Assembly (NCBI RefSeq): GCF_013343295.1
Contig: NZ_CP049074.1
Coordinates: 1,779,501 to 1,843,500, forward strand
DNA: 64,000 bases
Direction: 5' to 3'
Source: Metallosphaera tengchongensis
GTDB taxonomy: Archaea > Thermoproteota > Thermoprotei_A > Sulfolobales > Sulfolobaceae
Both the position numbers and the translations under genes were made by a program. Position 1 is the stretch's first letter; every line of letters starts with the position of its first letter. Below are positions 9,701 to 18,065 of the stretch, one piece after another. Below the pieces are notes generated by a model. The model had not been told where the DNA came from, ran no database searches, and saw only the letters and a list, made by a program, of their open reading frames with translations.

Positions 9701-10586
9701 CTACCTAACCAACGGATATTACTCTCTTCCGTTCAAGGTCCTGGTGACCGGAGTGTCCGCCTATGGAGGGGATACAGCTACCGGCTTAAGCAGAGCTTCA
9801 CAGTTATTTGTGGAGCCCTACACACTAATCAAGAACGACCCCAGTTACACCCAAATACAAACCTATGACGTTGCGTTCCAGAACGACACCATAACTTTGG
9901 ACGGGAACATGTTTAATGACTTGTTCCTCGGCAACAACACGATTTTAGACAGCAACCTGGTCATTACGTCCTCTAATGACACTGGAACACTTCTCATTAA
10001 GGATTCCTCTGTTACGCTTATTGACGTCCAGGCGACGAGGATAAACGCCGTAAATAGCACAGTGAAGCTGGTGAGCTCATCTGTGGAGTACATCTCCCTC
10101 AACTCATCAAGGCTTCAGTCGATCCAGTCGAGCTACAGTAAGGTGTACCCCTCACCTCCTGTGATCTCAGTGGGTCTGAAACCATTCCAGAACCTGACTG
10201 GTACTATCTCCTTCCCAGTGACGGTTCAGGGAAGTTCCGTGAGTAACGTAACGGTTGAGCTTGACGGTGTCCCAATAGCTACCTATAACGAGAACGGTAC
10301 TCACTCTGTGACCTTGAACACTACGCTCTATCCTGACGGTAACCACGTGCTTACGGTCTTAGTGCAGCAAACGGACGGGGTTAGCTCAAAGGTATCCCTA
10401 GACCTACTCTTCCAGAACCAGTTAAGCGTCCTGACCCACACCGTCACGGTGTTCAACAATGTCACGCAACAGCACCTGAGGAGCCTTAGCTCAACATCAG
10501 CTGAGAGCTTGTACCTGGGGGTTATAGGATTAGTGGTCGGCCTAGTAGCCCTAGCTATAGCCCTGTTGTCATTAAGAAGAAAGTAG
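6750..10586 (+). CDS. giant extracellular S53 (sedolisin/kumamolisin-type) serine-carboxyl protease
   Basis: 1278 aa secreted acid protease. N-terminal hydrophobic signal (about residues 5-26); prodomain of the pro-kumamolisin type (about 35-190); S53 catalytic domain with the Glu/Asp pair E279 and D283 (EISLD), oxyanion Asp369 (SSGDGG) and nucleophile Ser487 in SGGTSEASP; then about 700 residues of beta-rich, Asn/Ser/Thr-rich modules with many N-x-S/T sequons, and a C-terminal TM helix (about 1252-1274) with a basic RRK end that anchors it in the membrane. All four catalytic residues are present, so it should be active at low pH. The ATG at 6750 is chosen because ATG 6745 is followed at once by a stop. 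Confidence 0.92.
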   Translation: MFKNYLGIVLVFVFIFSICITVNVLSYTQSGPDYVAYSPHIKSLPGNTEVIATIYLPLRNQNLLFYYSEEVSMPGSPLYHKFLTQSQVRSLFYPTQEFNDVMSTLKAHGVNVIFAVADSVIVVKGRASQLSSVLGVRFFLYDNGTKSYYFSEGNPPFQGTVIGSNVSALFFSHPSTLVTTKNVINLEKSIAQVNSTFPVEGYPVTYLRGAYNITSLLSRGINGSGYTVGILDFYGDPYIQQQLAYFDKIYGLPAPPNFSIIPIGPYNPNLGIKAGWAGEISLDVESVHAMSPGASIILYIANPNLPLSSIIANIVSQDKVDVLSQSFSIPDELIPSLTGSLFYQCVVLTDQYYAMGNAEGITFLASSGDGGGSGYSAGPLGSVGYPSTSPFVTALGGTTTYITFDGYSFNVTAWSNYGFVPPDANYGGSTGGISQVEPKPFYQWSIPTPKGYPNGRETPDVSANADVYPGIFIVCPGNVTAISGGTSEASPLTAGLLTLVMQFSGSRLGNLNPLLYSLAKSSYSSVFVPIEFGYNIPWVASYGYNLVTGLGQLNIGNLAYLTKSQAQKELSVMVNDSNVSVLIPGQTLTVTANVTMNGTVSTGSFFVTLETVDGNVSTSKMSFDPSTGLWTATLTVPQNDQGVTFITVWGESNGLEGYGLLEAFSGYFAQFLPPTPFSQFPSLTPYSVLWSGFGIPIVVNLTTPTGALAPNITLTAEIFSYNITNNSYTLVNTTQLSFNPALNAWTGMIPSNIPVGPTLVEIQNAFGYVAFFNGVGLSNLFILPPTVAEPGSVYPGQPVIVTGSLTPPSNIPSLATAQNLMSGSNLTAELLSPSGKVVSTAQIPYSFNPLSPGYLGYLYVPNNATPGLYTILLFSSYYSYTLGQDIPGFYYGQIYVAGKVSPILNFSSRYLLQGSVVKIYAKISQDGSPIKFGMFSATVFPNVLSSVYSFLSSIVEVPLWYNSTSGMWEGNLTLPSPNSLGNLSYLTNGYYSLPFKVLVTGVSAYGGDTATGLSRASQLFVEPYTLIKNDPSYTQIQTYDVAFQNDTITLDGNMFNDLFLGNNTILDSNLVITSSNDTGTLLIKDSSVTLIDVQATRINAVNSTVKLVSSSVEYISLNSSRLQSIQSSYSKVYPSPPVISVGLKPFQNLTGTISFPVTVQGSSVSNVTVELDGVPIATYNENGTHSVTLNTTLYPDGNHVLTVLVQQTDGVSSKVSLDLLFQNQLSVLTHTVTVFNNVTQQHLRSLSSTSAESLYLGVIGLVVGLVALAIALLSLRRK

Positions 10587-10610
10587 TTCTCCATCGCGTC
10601 CCTGTAACTA

Positions 10611-10640
10611 GTTTTTAAGTCAGCTCTTTTTTATGTTTTC
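10611..10640 (+). terminator. T-rich terminator of the protease gene
   Basis: GTTTTTAAG and CTCTTTTTTATG T-runs begin 25 bases after the stop codon. T-runs alone terminate archaeal RNA polymerase. Confidence 0.45.
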
Positions 10641-10759
10641 CAATAAAAATAGAGCTATTTCTTCATTTTCATTACCTGCCTGCCTTTAAGTCTCAATAAG
10701 ACGAAATTAGTAAGATAAACTTAGTGAAACCTTATATTAAACAGTAACCTACTCCGTAT

Positions 10760-11971
10760 ATGGATAAGCATGCGGATTACGTCATTATTGGAAGCGGAGT
10801 TGCGGGGTATCACGCCCTCACCGAGCTCCTATCTAAGAAAGTGATAATGATCACGTCTGATCAAGACTTCCCTTACGACAGGCCACCCTTGTCAAAGGAA
10901 TACCTTAGGGGAGAGGTGGAAAAGCCCTTCTTTAATCCCCCTGAGTTTTACGCGGAGCATAAAGTGGAGATCATGTTGAACACTGAAGTGGAGAGGATAG
11001 ATAACACCTCCAAGGAGGTCGTCCTGAAGGGTGGCAGGTCAGTATCCTTCGACAAAGCCCTTATAGCTACAGGTGGGAGACCAAGAAAACTTAACGTGTC
11101 TGGGGAGGAACTACCTGGGGTGAAATACCTGAGGTCATTAAGGGACTGCGACTCCATTAAGGAGAGTATTGCCAAGGGGGTCAAGAGACCTGTGATAGTA
11201 GGAGGAGGCTTCATAGGGATCGAGGTGGCGTCAAGTTTAGTTAAGCTCGGTTTAAGGCCCACCATAATCGAAGCGTTACCCCACATATGGACTTCATTCG
11301 TTAGGGAGGATATTTCAAAGCACGTGATGAGTTACCTACAGAGCAGAGGTATAGAGATAATTACTGGAGAAGGTGTTAAAGAGATCGTGGGGAGGAGCAA
11401 GGTGGAGGGGGTAGTGACTCAAGGGGGCAAGAGAGTTGATGGTGACCTAGTGTTGGTGGCAGTGGGGATACTCCCTAATGTGGAAGTCGCCCAAAGGAGC
11501 GGGATCGCAGTGGAGAATGGCATCCTGGCAGATGAACATCTGAGGACATCCTTTAAGGACGTTTACGTGGCAGGAGATGTAGCCAACGTGATGGATCCCA
11601 TAACTAAGAAGAGGAGGAGAATAGAGCATTGGAACAATGCCCAGTACACTGGGGTTATTGCTGCCAAGAACATGATGGGAGGGGAAGAGAAGTATGATTT
11701 CCTCTCCACTGTTTGGTCTGACATCTTTGATCTGCATATAGAATCTGCAGGGGAGACCAGGGAGTACGAAGATTACGTGCTGAGGGGTAACGTGGACTCC
11801 AACTCCTTTGTTTCAATCTACCTGAAGGGAGGAGAGGTTTGTGGATATGTAGCCTTCAACAGGGACGAGAGGGAACTCTCTACCCTCAACAACCTCATAG
11901 TAAAGAGGGTTCCAGTCTCCAACTTGAAGGAAAAACTGAAGGACCAGTCGTTCGACCTCTCATCAACGTGA
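10760..11971 (+). CDS. FAD-dependent NAD(P)H oxidoreductase, ferredoxin/rubredoxin-reductase type
   Basis: 403 aa class of the oxygenase-coupled reductases (BphA4/putidaredoxin reductase-like) and CoA-less NADH oxidases. FAD site IIGSGVAGYHA at residues 9-19, the diagnostic YDRPPLSKEYLRG around residue 38, NAD-binding VIVGGGFIGIEVASSL near 147, and the second FAD motif DVYVAGDVANV near 270. The redox cysteines of disulfide reductases are absent. A TATA-like CTTATATTAAA (10731-10741) lies 26 bp upstream, giving a leaderless message. No ferredoxin or oxygenase gene is next to it, so the electron acceptor is unknown. Confidence 0.87.
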   Translation: MDKHADYVIIGSGVAGYHALTELLSKKVIMITSDQDFPYDRPPLSKEYLRGEVEKPFFNPPEFYAEHKVEIMLNTEVERIDNTSKEVVLKGGRSVSFDKALIATGGRPRKLNVSGEELPGVKYLRSLRDCDSIKESIAKGVKRPVIVGGGFIGIEVASSLVKLGLRPTIIEALPHIWTSFVREDISKHVMSYLQSRGIEIITGEGVKEIVGRSKVEGVVTQGGKRVDGDLVLVAVGILPNVEVAQRSGIAVENGILADEHLRTSFKDVYVAGDVANVMDPITKKRRRIEHWNNAQYTGVIAAKNMMGGEEKYDFLSTVWSDIFDLHIESAGETREYEDYVLRGNVDSNSFVSIYLKGGEVCGYVAFNRDERELSTLNNLIVKRVPVSNLKEKLKDQSFDLSST

Positions 11972-12183
11972 CGTAACCGGACTTCCACGTGTGAAGTAAC
12001 TCCCGGATATGGGGCAAGTAGAGTAATTCGGTCAGTAGTTTTTTGTCGAACAGGAAATAGCAGATTTTAAGTTAGTGAGGGGTGAGATCATTATAACAAC
12101 ATAAACAATGCGAGTAAGGTACTGAGATCTAGGCTAGCGCTATATGTTCGCTGTCATCTCCTCTTATTTCTTGCCGGACACTT

Positions 12184-12228
12184 CATAAAGATAAACGAAG
12201 CCTCGCCATTCAGGGCGGGGAGTCAGAA
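12184..12228 (+). repeat. dispersed TnpB-type hairpin repeat, good copy
   Basis: CATAAAGATAAACGAAGCCT then CGCCATTCAGGGCGGGGAGT and CAG. It ends 15 bp before the start codon of the next gene, so it sits in that gene's promoter/leader. Confidence 0.75.
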
Positions 12229-12242
12229 ATATAGTTGGTAAG

Positions 12243-12824
12243 GTGAAGGTACAAAACAGAAGCTCTTGGGGGACAAGAAGTTTTGGTATTATATCCCCTG
12301 CCCTATTTAAGTCCACTGAAGGGAATACCAATTACATGTTGAGGACTGGTAATATCCTAGGTGCTTTTAGAAGCTCACTCCCAACTTTATTTAGTAGTGT
12401 AGTGGGGTCTGTACAGGGTCACCTTAAGCTCTCATCAATGCCTAATTTCAGCTCCGACTTCGCTCAAGCCTCTAGAGCGAGGAGCGGTAGGACAACTAAG
12501 GTCCCTTCCAGTCCTGAAGATAAGATAGACCTGGTCCTAAAGCAGATAACTGAGCTGAGGGAGGAGGTTAAAAAGATGCAAGATCTCCTCTCTCGGGGAA
12601 AGAGAGTTAATCACCTTCAGTTTGAGCAGGTATACGAAAGGGTCAGGGACAACCTAGGTTACGCCCACCTCCAAGCCATTAGAGTAGAACTGGGTGTAAG
12701 CAAAGAGGAGTTTTACTCTAACCTAAGGGACTACATTGAGGAGAACTACGACCTAATAGCAGGTGGAGATGAAGGTTACGTGAGGCGGGGTTCCATTTAC
12801 GGGATAATAAAGAGGAAGAGATGA
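12243..12824 (+). CDS. coiled-coil plus winged-helix-like protein, partner of the AAA+ ATPase
   Basis: 193 aa. The first 95 residues are Ser/Thr/Asn-rich and probably disordered; residues 98-122 form a charged heptad-like helix (KIDLVLKQITELREEVKKM); the C-terminal 70 residues look like a winged helix (EQVYERVRDNLGY, ELGVSKEEFYSNLRDYIEEN, then a beta wing with a basic end). It overlaps the ATPase gene by ATGA, so the two products are probably made together. The N-terminal start is uncertain: later ATGs exist at residues 32 and 66. I do not recognise a named family. Confidence 0.65.
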   Translation: MKVQNRSSWGTRSFGIISPALFKSTEGNTNYMLRTGNILGAFRSSLPTLFSSVVGSVQGHLKLSSMPNFSSDFAQASRARSGRTTKVPSSPEDKIDLVLKQITELREEVKKMQDLLSRGKRVNHLQFEQVYERVRDNLGYAHLQAIRVELGVSKEEFYSNLRDYIEENYDLIAGGDEGYVRRGSIYGIIKRKR

Positions 12825-14173
12825 GTACTATGATATGTTCAGTACCTAAAGTTACCGTAACAACCTGGAGTAGCGGTAACGTCATACTCGCAGGGCCAAC
12901 GTACAAAGGCTACCTGGAAAAAGCGCAACAAGTTGTGAGGAATAGGGACACCGCCTCCATAATCGGCCAACCTGGCATGGGTAAAACTACCATCCTCAAG
13001 AAGCTCCAGGAATCCGTTGGCCACACCATGTTTTTCCTGGATTTAGCAAGCAAGGGCTCCATTGAGGAGGAGTTCTGGAGCAAGGTGGACCCTAGCTCGT
13101 TGAGGGCTAAGACGTTACCTAAGTTAAAGGAGATTAGCGGAAAGTTGGGGTACGGTTTCTTGAAAAAGCTAATGGGCGTAAAGTTTGAGGATTGGCTCTC
13201 AAAGTCTTGCGGAAAGCTAGACAACTTGAACTTGAGACTTTATTGTTTGGATTACCCGAGGGACTTTGACGGAATGTTAAAGATGCTCTCCGACTACAGG
13301 CAGATTGAGGACGTAGGTCTTCTAATAGATGAAGTAAGGGAGTCACACATCCCCAAGATCCACAGGTTGATTAATGCTGGTCTGGGGATTCCAGTAGTTA
13401 TGGCTATCCCAACTGACTCCTACAGCAGGGTGACGGACCTCGCCATAAGGAGGAGATTAGACGAGAGTAGAATTTCCCTGGACAGAGCTCTCACAGGTGA
13501 GGACATTCGGGAAATAATAGACGCCTATTGCCACCCGCTGGTTGAGGACCTCTTCCCCATAGTAGCTTCCCTTTGGAACGGAGGGGAGCTTAACACTGTA
13601 AGTTCGATCCTTCAGTACGTGAAGTCCCAAGTGGAGGGTTTTGAGAAGGAATGCGCCGGGGATATATCCTGCGTAAGGGAGAAGCTAAAGAGCTCCCATT
13701 CCCTGAAGAACCCTGACGAGGACTCCAAGGAACTGGAGAAACTGGTGAGGGAGACGCTTTACTCCGAGGCTAAGGACTTGGGGATCAGCTACGTCCATAT
13801 GAGGGGTAAGAGGGTCGAATCCGGAGGGAAGTACCTGGTCGTAGGCCTTTTCTTCCTCAAGGACGATCTGGCCTATCTAGGAGAGGTGAAGCTAATGAAC
13901 GACGATAGGGACTCCGACGAGGAGGTGAAGTTACTTTCAGGAGTCAACACCGTTGAACACGATAAGAAGAACTACGTCGTAGGTGGAAGGTTTGTGATAA
14001 CAAACTCCTCCAAACTTGCGACAGAGGGCAACGTGACTAAGATACAAGTGTCCACTCTAGAGGTGGTCAGAGTCCTTCACGGAGATTCGGAAATGTTAAG
14101 GGAGATAGTGAGGAGTTTCCATGGTGCTCTTTTCCAATCTACTAGCTCCAAGGTAGCTGAGACTGTAGCTTGA
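12821..14173 (+). CDS. AAA+ ATPase (Orc/Cdc6-like fold) with a possible nuclease-like C-terminal domain
   Basis: 450 aa. Walker A GQPGMGKTT at residues 49-57, Walker B VGLLIDE at 165-171, a sensor-like strand VVMAIPTDS near 193, then RRRLDESRISLDRAL, as in the arginine/sensor-2 part of Orc/Cdc6-type AAA+ proteins, and a helical lid. From about 305 on a separate domain has an acidic D348/D349 followed by E355-V-K357 on a beta strand (AYLGEVKL), an arrangement like the D...ExK core of restriction-type nucleases. It is coupled to the upstream winged-helix protein. Function unknown; DNA remodelling or defence are both possible. Confidence 0.7.
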   Translation: MSTMICSVPKVTVTTWSSGNVILAGPTYKGYLEKAQQVVRNRDTASIIGQPGMGKTTILKKLQESVGHTMFFLDLASKGSIEEEFWSKVDPSSLRAKTLPKLKEISGKLGYGFLKKLMGVKFEDWLSKSCGKLDNLNLRLYCLDYPRDFDGMLKMLSDYRQIEDVGLLIDEVRESHIPKIHRLINAGLGIPVVMAIPTDSYSRVTDLAIRRRLDESRISLDRALTGEDIREIIDAYCHPLVEDLFPIVASLWNGGELNTVSSILQYVKSQVEGFEKECAGDISCVREKLKSSHSLKNPDEDSKELEKLVRETLYSEAKDLGISYVHMRGKRVESGGKYLVVGLFFLKDDLAYLGEVKLMNDDRDSDEEVKLLSGVNTVEHDKKNYVVGGRFVITNSSKLATEGNVTKIQVSTLEVVRVLHGDSEMLREIVRSFHGALFQSTSSKVAETVA

Positions 14174-14474
14174 ACAGTTTCCCATGATAAAAACATGATA
14201 CTATTTATTCCATCTCTGGGAGTAAATCATCTAAAACGTGATTGAGGGGTCAGGGTCGTCTTGGGAGAAGCCTCCGTGAAGAAAATCTCTAGAGAGCGTT
14301 AGTCGCTAACTTTGAATCTACCCATATCCACTGAAAGAAGGCATATATTCTTCCACATGTCAAGGGCATTCGAATTAGTCCCGGTCAAGATCATCACGCA
14401 TTGCTCCCCTCCATATCGTCTAAACCCCTAAAGGTGAGGGTTATCCCTTTTCTATTCCCACATCGAAAGTCATT
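14174..14474. other. 300-bp gap, promoter region only
   Basis: No ORF or clear RNA. Contains T-rich CTATTTATTCC just after the ATPase gene (possible terminator) and CCTTTTCTATT at about 14446, near the expected promoter position of the methyltransferase gene. Confidence 0.3.
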
Positions 14475-15026
14475 GTGTCATCTCTTTTCGAGAGCATACA
14501 TGCGTGGGACTACAAGCCTTACAGGAGAATGGGCGTAACGGTTGATGAGGAGTTGTTTTACAGTAAGATCCTTACTAAGTTTGTAGAGGTTATAAATCCC
14601 TCCAACGTCCTCGAAATAGGGTGCGGTAACTGTCTCTTTACTTTAACCTTGAAGACTATGCTCCCCAAGCTGAACCTCACTTCTCTAGATCTCTGGAACG
14701 ATGAAATAACAACTCAAGAGGTAAGAGGTTACCTGAGAGGTGTAGATCACCAACTGGTGCAGAACCTCTTTCCTCTTCCCTTCAGGGATGGGTTCTTCGA
14801 CTTAGTCTACGTCCCGCTATACTTCTACAACGTAACGAGAAATCTCAGAGAGGACTTATCCAAGGAAATCCATAGGGTAATAAAGTCCAATGGGTTTCTT
14901 ATCCTAATTGATTTGGAAATAGTGAGAAAAATGAGGAAGAGTTTCCTAAACGCCGGCTTTAAGGAAAGGGATTACAGGGTTAATCAGGGGATCTTTTTCT
15001 CGTTGATGGAAAAAACTTCGTCTTAA
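14475..15026 (+). CDS. class I SAM-dependent methyltransferase
   Basis: 183 aa. Motif I VLEIGCGNC at residues 45-53 binds SAM, followed by SLDLWND (motif II acidic residue), a PLPFRDGFFDLVYVP motif IV region and IHRVIKSNGFLILID (motif VI). Layout is that of UbiE/type-11 methyltransferases, but short. It starts with GTG; a TTG two bases earlier is out of frame. Substrate cannot be read from the sequence. It converges with the MFS gene, separated by 6 bp. Confidence 0.82.
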   Translation: MSSLFESIHAWDYKPYRRMGVTVDEELFYSKILTKFVEVINPSNVLEIGCGNCLFTLTLKTMLPKLNLTSLDLWNDEITTQEVRGYLRGVDHQLVQNLFPLPFRDGFFDLVYVPLYFYNVTRNLREDLSKEIHRVIKSNGFLILIDLEIVRKMRKSFLNAGFKERDYRVNQGIFFSLMEKTSS

Positions 15027-15032
15027 ATCCAC

Positions 15033-16415
15033 CTAAACAGCTCTCTCAGAGACCAAACTCTCACCAGAGGTTTCCTCAAGTCCACGCCCTTTGGTCTCCG
15101 GTATGGATAGGTAAGTTAAGACTGCTGCAACTATGGCCACTACGGAAAGGAAAGCTACTGAGAAGGCCTCACCGTACTCTTTAAATAGTGCAGGGAACAC
15201 GAAGGCAGTTAGCGCTGCACCCAATCTTCCTGACGCAACGGTCAGAGACTGGACGAACCCCCTTATCTTGGTAGGGGCTAGCTCAACCCCAAGGATCCCA
15301 GACGCAGACACGGATCCAGGTCCAGCTTGAGAACCGAAGTTTTGTAGACCGTACAGTATGAATGCTAACGATGGAGAAAAGGCCATTCCAGATGAGTTCC
15401 TATACAATGCGAAGGAGATCAAGGATATTGCCATAATGACGAATCCGATAACTTGAAGGGGTCTTCTACCTACCCTGTCAATTAGGGAAAGGGCAACTAA
15501 ACCACCAGGGATAGTGAAAGCGCCCTCTATGAGGAACTGGAACACGGCGGGACTTACCCCTAGGCTTTGGGCTATTAGGCTCGGACCGAAAAGTATCCCA
15601 GAATAGGCAACTATATCAAATAGAAACCAAAGCAGACATGCAGAAATAAAGAGCTTCCAGTTTTGGGCAAAATATGTGGTCCAGCCATTGTTGTCCTTAA
15701 GATCTTGTTTAACCTTTACTTCCTCTCCCGTTACTTCCTTTATCACTCTCTCAACTCCTTGAGTGTCTCCCCTTATCCTTCCAAGGAACCTAGCAGTCTC
15801 AGGTATCTTCCTCCTCAAATATATTACGGCAGCTGAGGGTACAGCTCCAGCAGCTAAGACGATCCTCCACACCAGATCAGGGGGGAAATGTAGTGCTTGC
15901 AATCCTAAATATAATGCTGCAGCTAGTGTGGCTCCGAAACCCCAGAACAGTCCGAACCCTAAGGCTATGGCTTTACCTCTGTCCTTAGCGTTTGCGTGTT
16001 CAGCCATTATCATCGGGGAAAGGACGTAATCGGCCCCTACTCCCACTCCCAAAAGGAATCTTACGAGTATGAGCTCTGTAGGACTCGTAACAAACGCCTG
16101 AAGCAGGGCGCCCACTGTCATGAGCGTTACGTCGAGTCCATAAAACTTCTTTCTTCCCATGTTGGATAGGAAGCCGAAGATAATAGCTCCAATGGCAGCT
16201 CCAATCAACGCGGAACCAGAGATCGCTCCAGTCAAGGTTACGTAGTCTGGCGACTTCGGAGTGATCCCAAACTCTCCCAACACCAGTAGGAGGACTATTC
16301 CAATGGAGGAAAGATCATAACCATCGGTAAAAACTCCCATCCCTGTAGTTACGAGAGACTTCAGGTGGAAAAAGGAAAATTTCTTTTCGTCAAGCGGCTT
16401 AAATATGTCTTTCAT
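15033..16415 (-). CDS. MFS transporter, sugar/phosphate/aromatic-acid:proton symporter type
   Basis: 460 aa, 12 TM helices. Starts with a cytoplasmic leader and MGVFTDGYDLSSIGIVLLLV, the D-x-x-D-L motif of phosphate and aromatic acid symporters. FGFLSNMGRKKFYGLD (loop 2-3), GVGVGADYVLSPMIMAE in TM4-5, IDRVGRRPLQVIG (loop 8-9) and PETKGRGLEE at the C-terminus are classical sugar-porter-family signatures. Likely imports an organic acid, sugar or phosphate with protons, which fits an acidophile. An AT-rich region at 16440-16500 holds the promoter. Confidence 0.88.
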   Translation of the reverse strand: MKDIFKPLDEKKFSFFHLKSLVTTGMGVFTDGYDLSSIGIVLLLVLGEFGITPKSPDYVTLTGAISGSALIGAAIGAIIFGFLSNMGRKKFYGLDVTLMTVGALLQAFVTSPTELILVRFLLGVGVGADYVLSPMIMAEHANAKDRGKAIALGFGLFWGFGATLAAALYLGLQALHFPPDLVWRIVLAAGAVPSAAVIYLRRKIPETARFLGRIRGDTQGVERVIKEVTGEEVKVKQDLKDNNGWTTYFAQNWKLFISACLLWFLFDIVAYSGILFGPSLIAQSLGVSPAVFQFLIEGAFTIPGGLVALSLIDRVGRRPLQVIGFVIMAISLISFALYRNSSGMAFSPSLAFILYGLQNFGSQAGPGSVSASGILGVELAPTKIRGFVQSLTVASGRLGAALTAFVFPALFKEYGEAFSVAFLSVVAIVAAVLTYLSIPETKGRGLEETSGESLVSERAV

Positions 16416-16562
16416 GACAGTAGTTAAGTTTACGGAGATATAGGAATTATCTCTTTAGAGTTATTATTATTATATAGTAACTATAGACCCATATAGTCAA
16501 CGGGACATATATAGATTGTAGATTTAGATAATCAATCGTCCCCACATTTTATTTAAAAGATC

Positions 16563-17402
16563 TTAGGATATATCCTCAAAGTTGAGTACTGAACCCACTC
16601 CTGCTTCTTGATATTTCTCTCCAGCCAGTACCTTGGCTAAGTTACCGCTACAGTGGGCTGGGCTTATCTTGATCACCTCAGTCTTTAGTCTATCCATGAC
16701 CTCCTGCACCTCCTTAGGATCTGAGGACAGTAAATGAAGCCCACCTACAGTTCCAATCACCTTCCTAACCCCCGTAACCTCCCTAGCGTGGTTAAGGACG
16801 TTCAGAATGCCTGAGTGGCCGCAACCGGTCACAATTACCAACCCCTTATCCTTGACGTTGATGTAAAGGGCCGTGTCGTCGAGCATAAGGTCGGGCGCGA
16901 GTCCCGCATCAGTGGCCTTGTACATCCCCTTCACGTACCTAGGAAAACCGTAGTTCTTCACCTCTCCGCTAAACATTATCCCACTGGCGAACTCAATGGG
17001 TTCCCTGGTCAAGATTGGTCTAAATTCCTCATCTATGGCCACTGGGAGACCGATGTACTCCATCTTGTCCCTCCAGTTTATGAATTTCCTGTCGAAAATA
17101 CCTGGGTGAGCGAGGATGACCTTACCCCTCAGTTTACGTCTTAATTCTTCGTTTCTTAACCCACCTGTGTGATCAAGATGTCCGTGACTCAGGACTAAGT
17201 AGTCAACGCTCTCAAGGTCTATTCCTAGGGCCCTCGAGTTGTGGAGTAAAGGTATGCCTGAGTTTCCAACGTCGTAAAGTATCTTTGCATTATCTGTTTC
17301 AATGTACGCTGAAAACCCCCACTCGCCCATGAGGGGTGGCATTAGCGTGGAAGAGAAGTTATCGCTAAGAATAGTAATGGATAGTCTAGAGACAGTCTTC
17401 AT
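16563..17402 (-). CDS. metallo-beta-lactamase-fold hydrolase, MptE/RFAP-synthase-like
   Basis: 279 aa. Zinc-binding LSHGHLDHTGG at residues 71-81, an upstream YDVGNSG, a downstream GCGHSGILNV (third histidine region) and a C-terminal PAHCSG. This set is typical of the archaeal MBL group annotated as dihydropterin-aminobenzene phosphate (RFAP) synthase-like and of related phosphodiesterases, e.g. in methanopterin-type cofactor synthesis; the true substrate is unknown. A TATA-like GATATAAAG (17424-17432) is 26 bp upstream of the ATG. Confidence 0.82.
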   Translation of the reverse strand: MKTVSRLSITILSDNFSSTLMPPLMGEWGFSAYIETDNAKILYDVGNSGIPLLHNSRALGIDLESVDYLVLSHGHLDHTGGLRNEELRRKLRGKVILAHPGIFDRKFINWRDKMEYIGLPVAIDEEFRPILTREPIEFASGIMFSGEVKNYGFPRYVKGMYKATDAGLAPDLMLDDTALYINVKDKGLVIVTGCGHSGILNVLNHAREVTGVRKVIGTVGGLHLLSSDPKEVQEVMDRLKTEVIKISPAHCSGNLAKVLAGEKYQEAGVGSVLNFEDIS

Positions 17403-17509
17403 ATTCTGTATTTTTGTCTTAGCCTCTTTATATCTTTGACAGAGGTTTTAGATTGAAAAGCCCCTTCAAATTTTTGTTAAAGACCTTTAATTCAGTTGGT
17501 TTCAAGGTT

Positions 17510-17830
17510 ATCTTACTAGGGGTTTGGGTCTCACCGGATTTGAAGTCGTTTGGTATCAACCCTCAACCCTTGGGCTTCACAGGAGTCGTGCGGGGAGCTC
17601 GCTCTCACCTCCTCCGCCCCAAGGGGTGACCTCGACCCACCTAGGAAAGGGGGAACACGGAAACCTTTGACTGTCTATATGTTTTACCAGCCTTTCGGGA
17701 TACAGGCCCACACCTGGGGCTAGACTTCTTTGCGGTTTATAAAGTCTTCAACAACCCAGATCATATAGACATGATGGTCTCACTGAAACTGTTCGCTACG
17801 GCATCACATCTCTAGTCACCAAGGGAGGAT
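17510..17830 (-). pseudogene. tnpB C-terminal tail remnant, copy A
   Basis: Reading the minus strand, the sequence passes through SPRCGPVSRKAGK (zinc-ribbon remnant), then RWVEVTP, a gap, and the ending of the same tail found intact at 46300-46530. It has several frameshifts and stops. It is closely similar at the nucleotide level to copies at 44960-45275, 46285-46535 and 59395-59690. Only the last third of tnpB is present. The rest of the 17403-18065 gap (up to the promoter CTTAAAAG at 18034) holds nothing I can name. Confidence 0.7.
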
Positions 17831-18065
17831 GTAAAACGTAGGTAATAAGCCCCTATAGACTAAGCAATAGACAGTGGGTGTATCCATAGGCTTACCCTTC
17901 GAGAATGAGACAAATTGAGTCATACGCCTAAGGGGATGAAGAGGATTCCCTGCTTAGGGCTTAAATTAAGTATCCAAAGTGGTATTTCCACCTGTCCTAA
18001 CCACGTAAACCCATTTACAGGATAAGTTCTAACGCTTAAAAGTCCGGCTTTTGATCCATTAGTCA

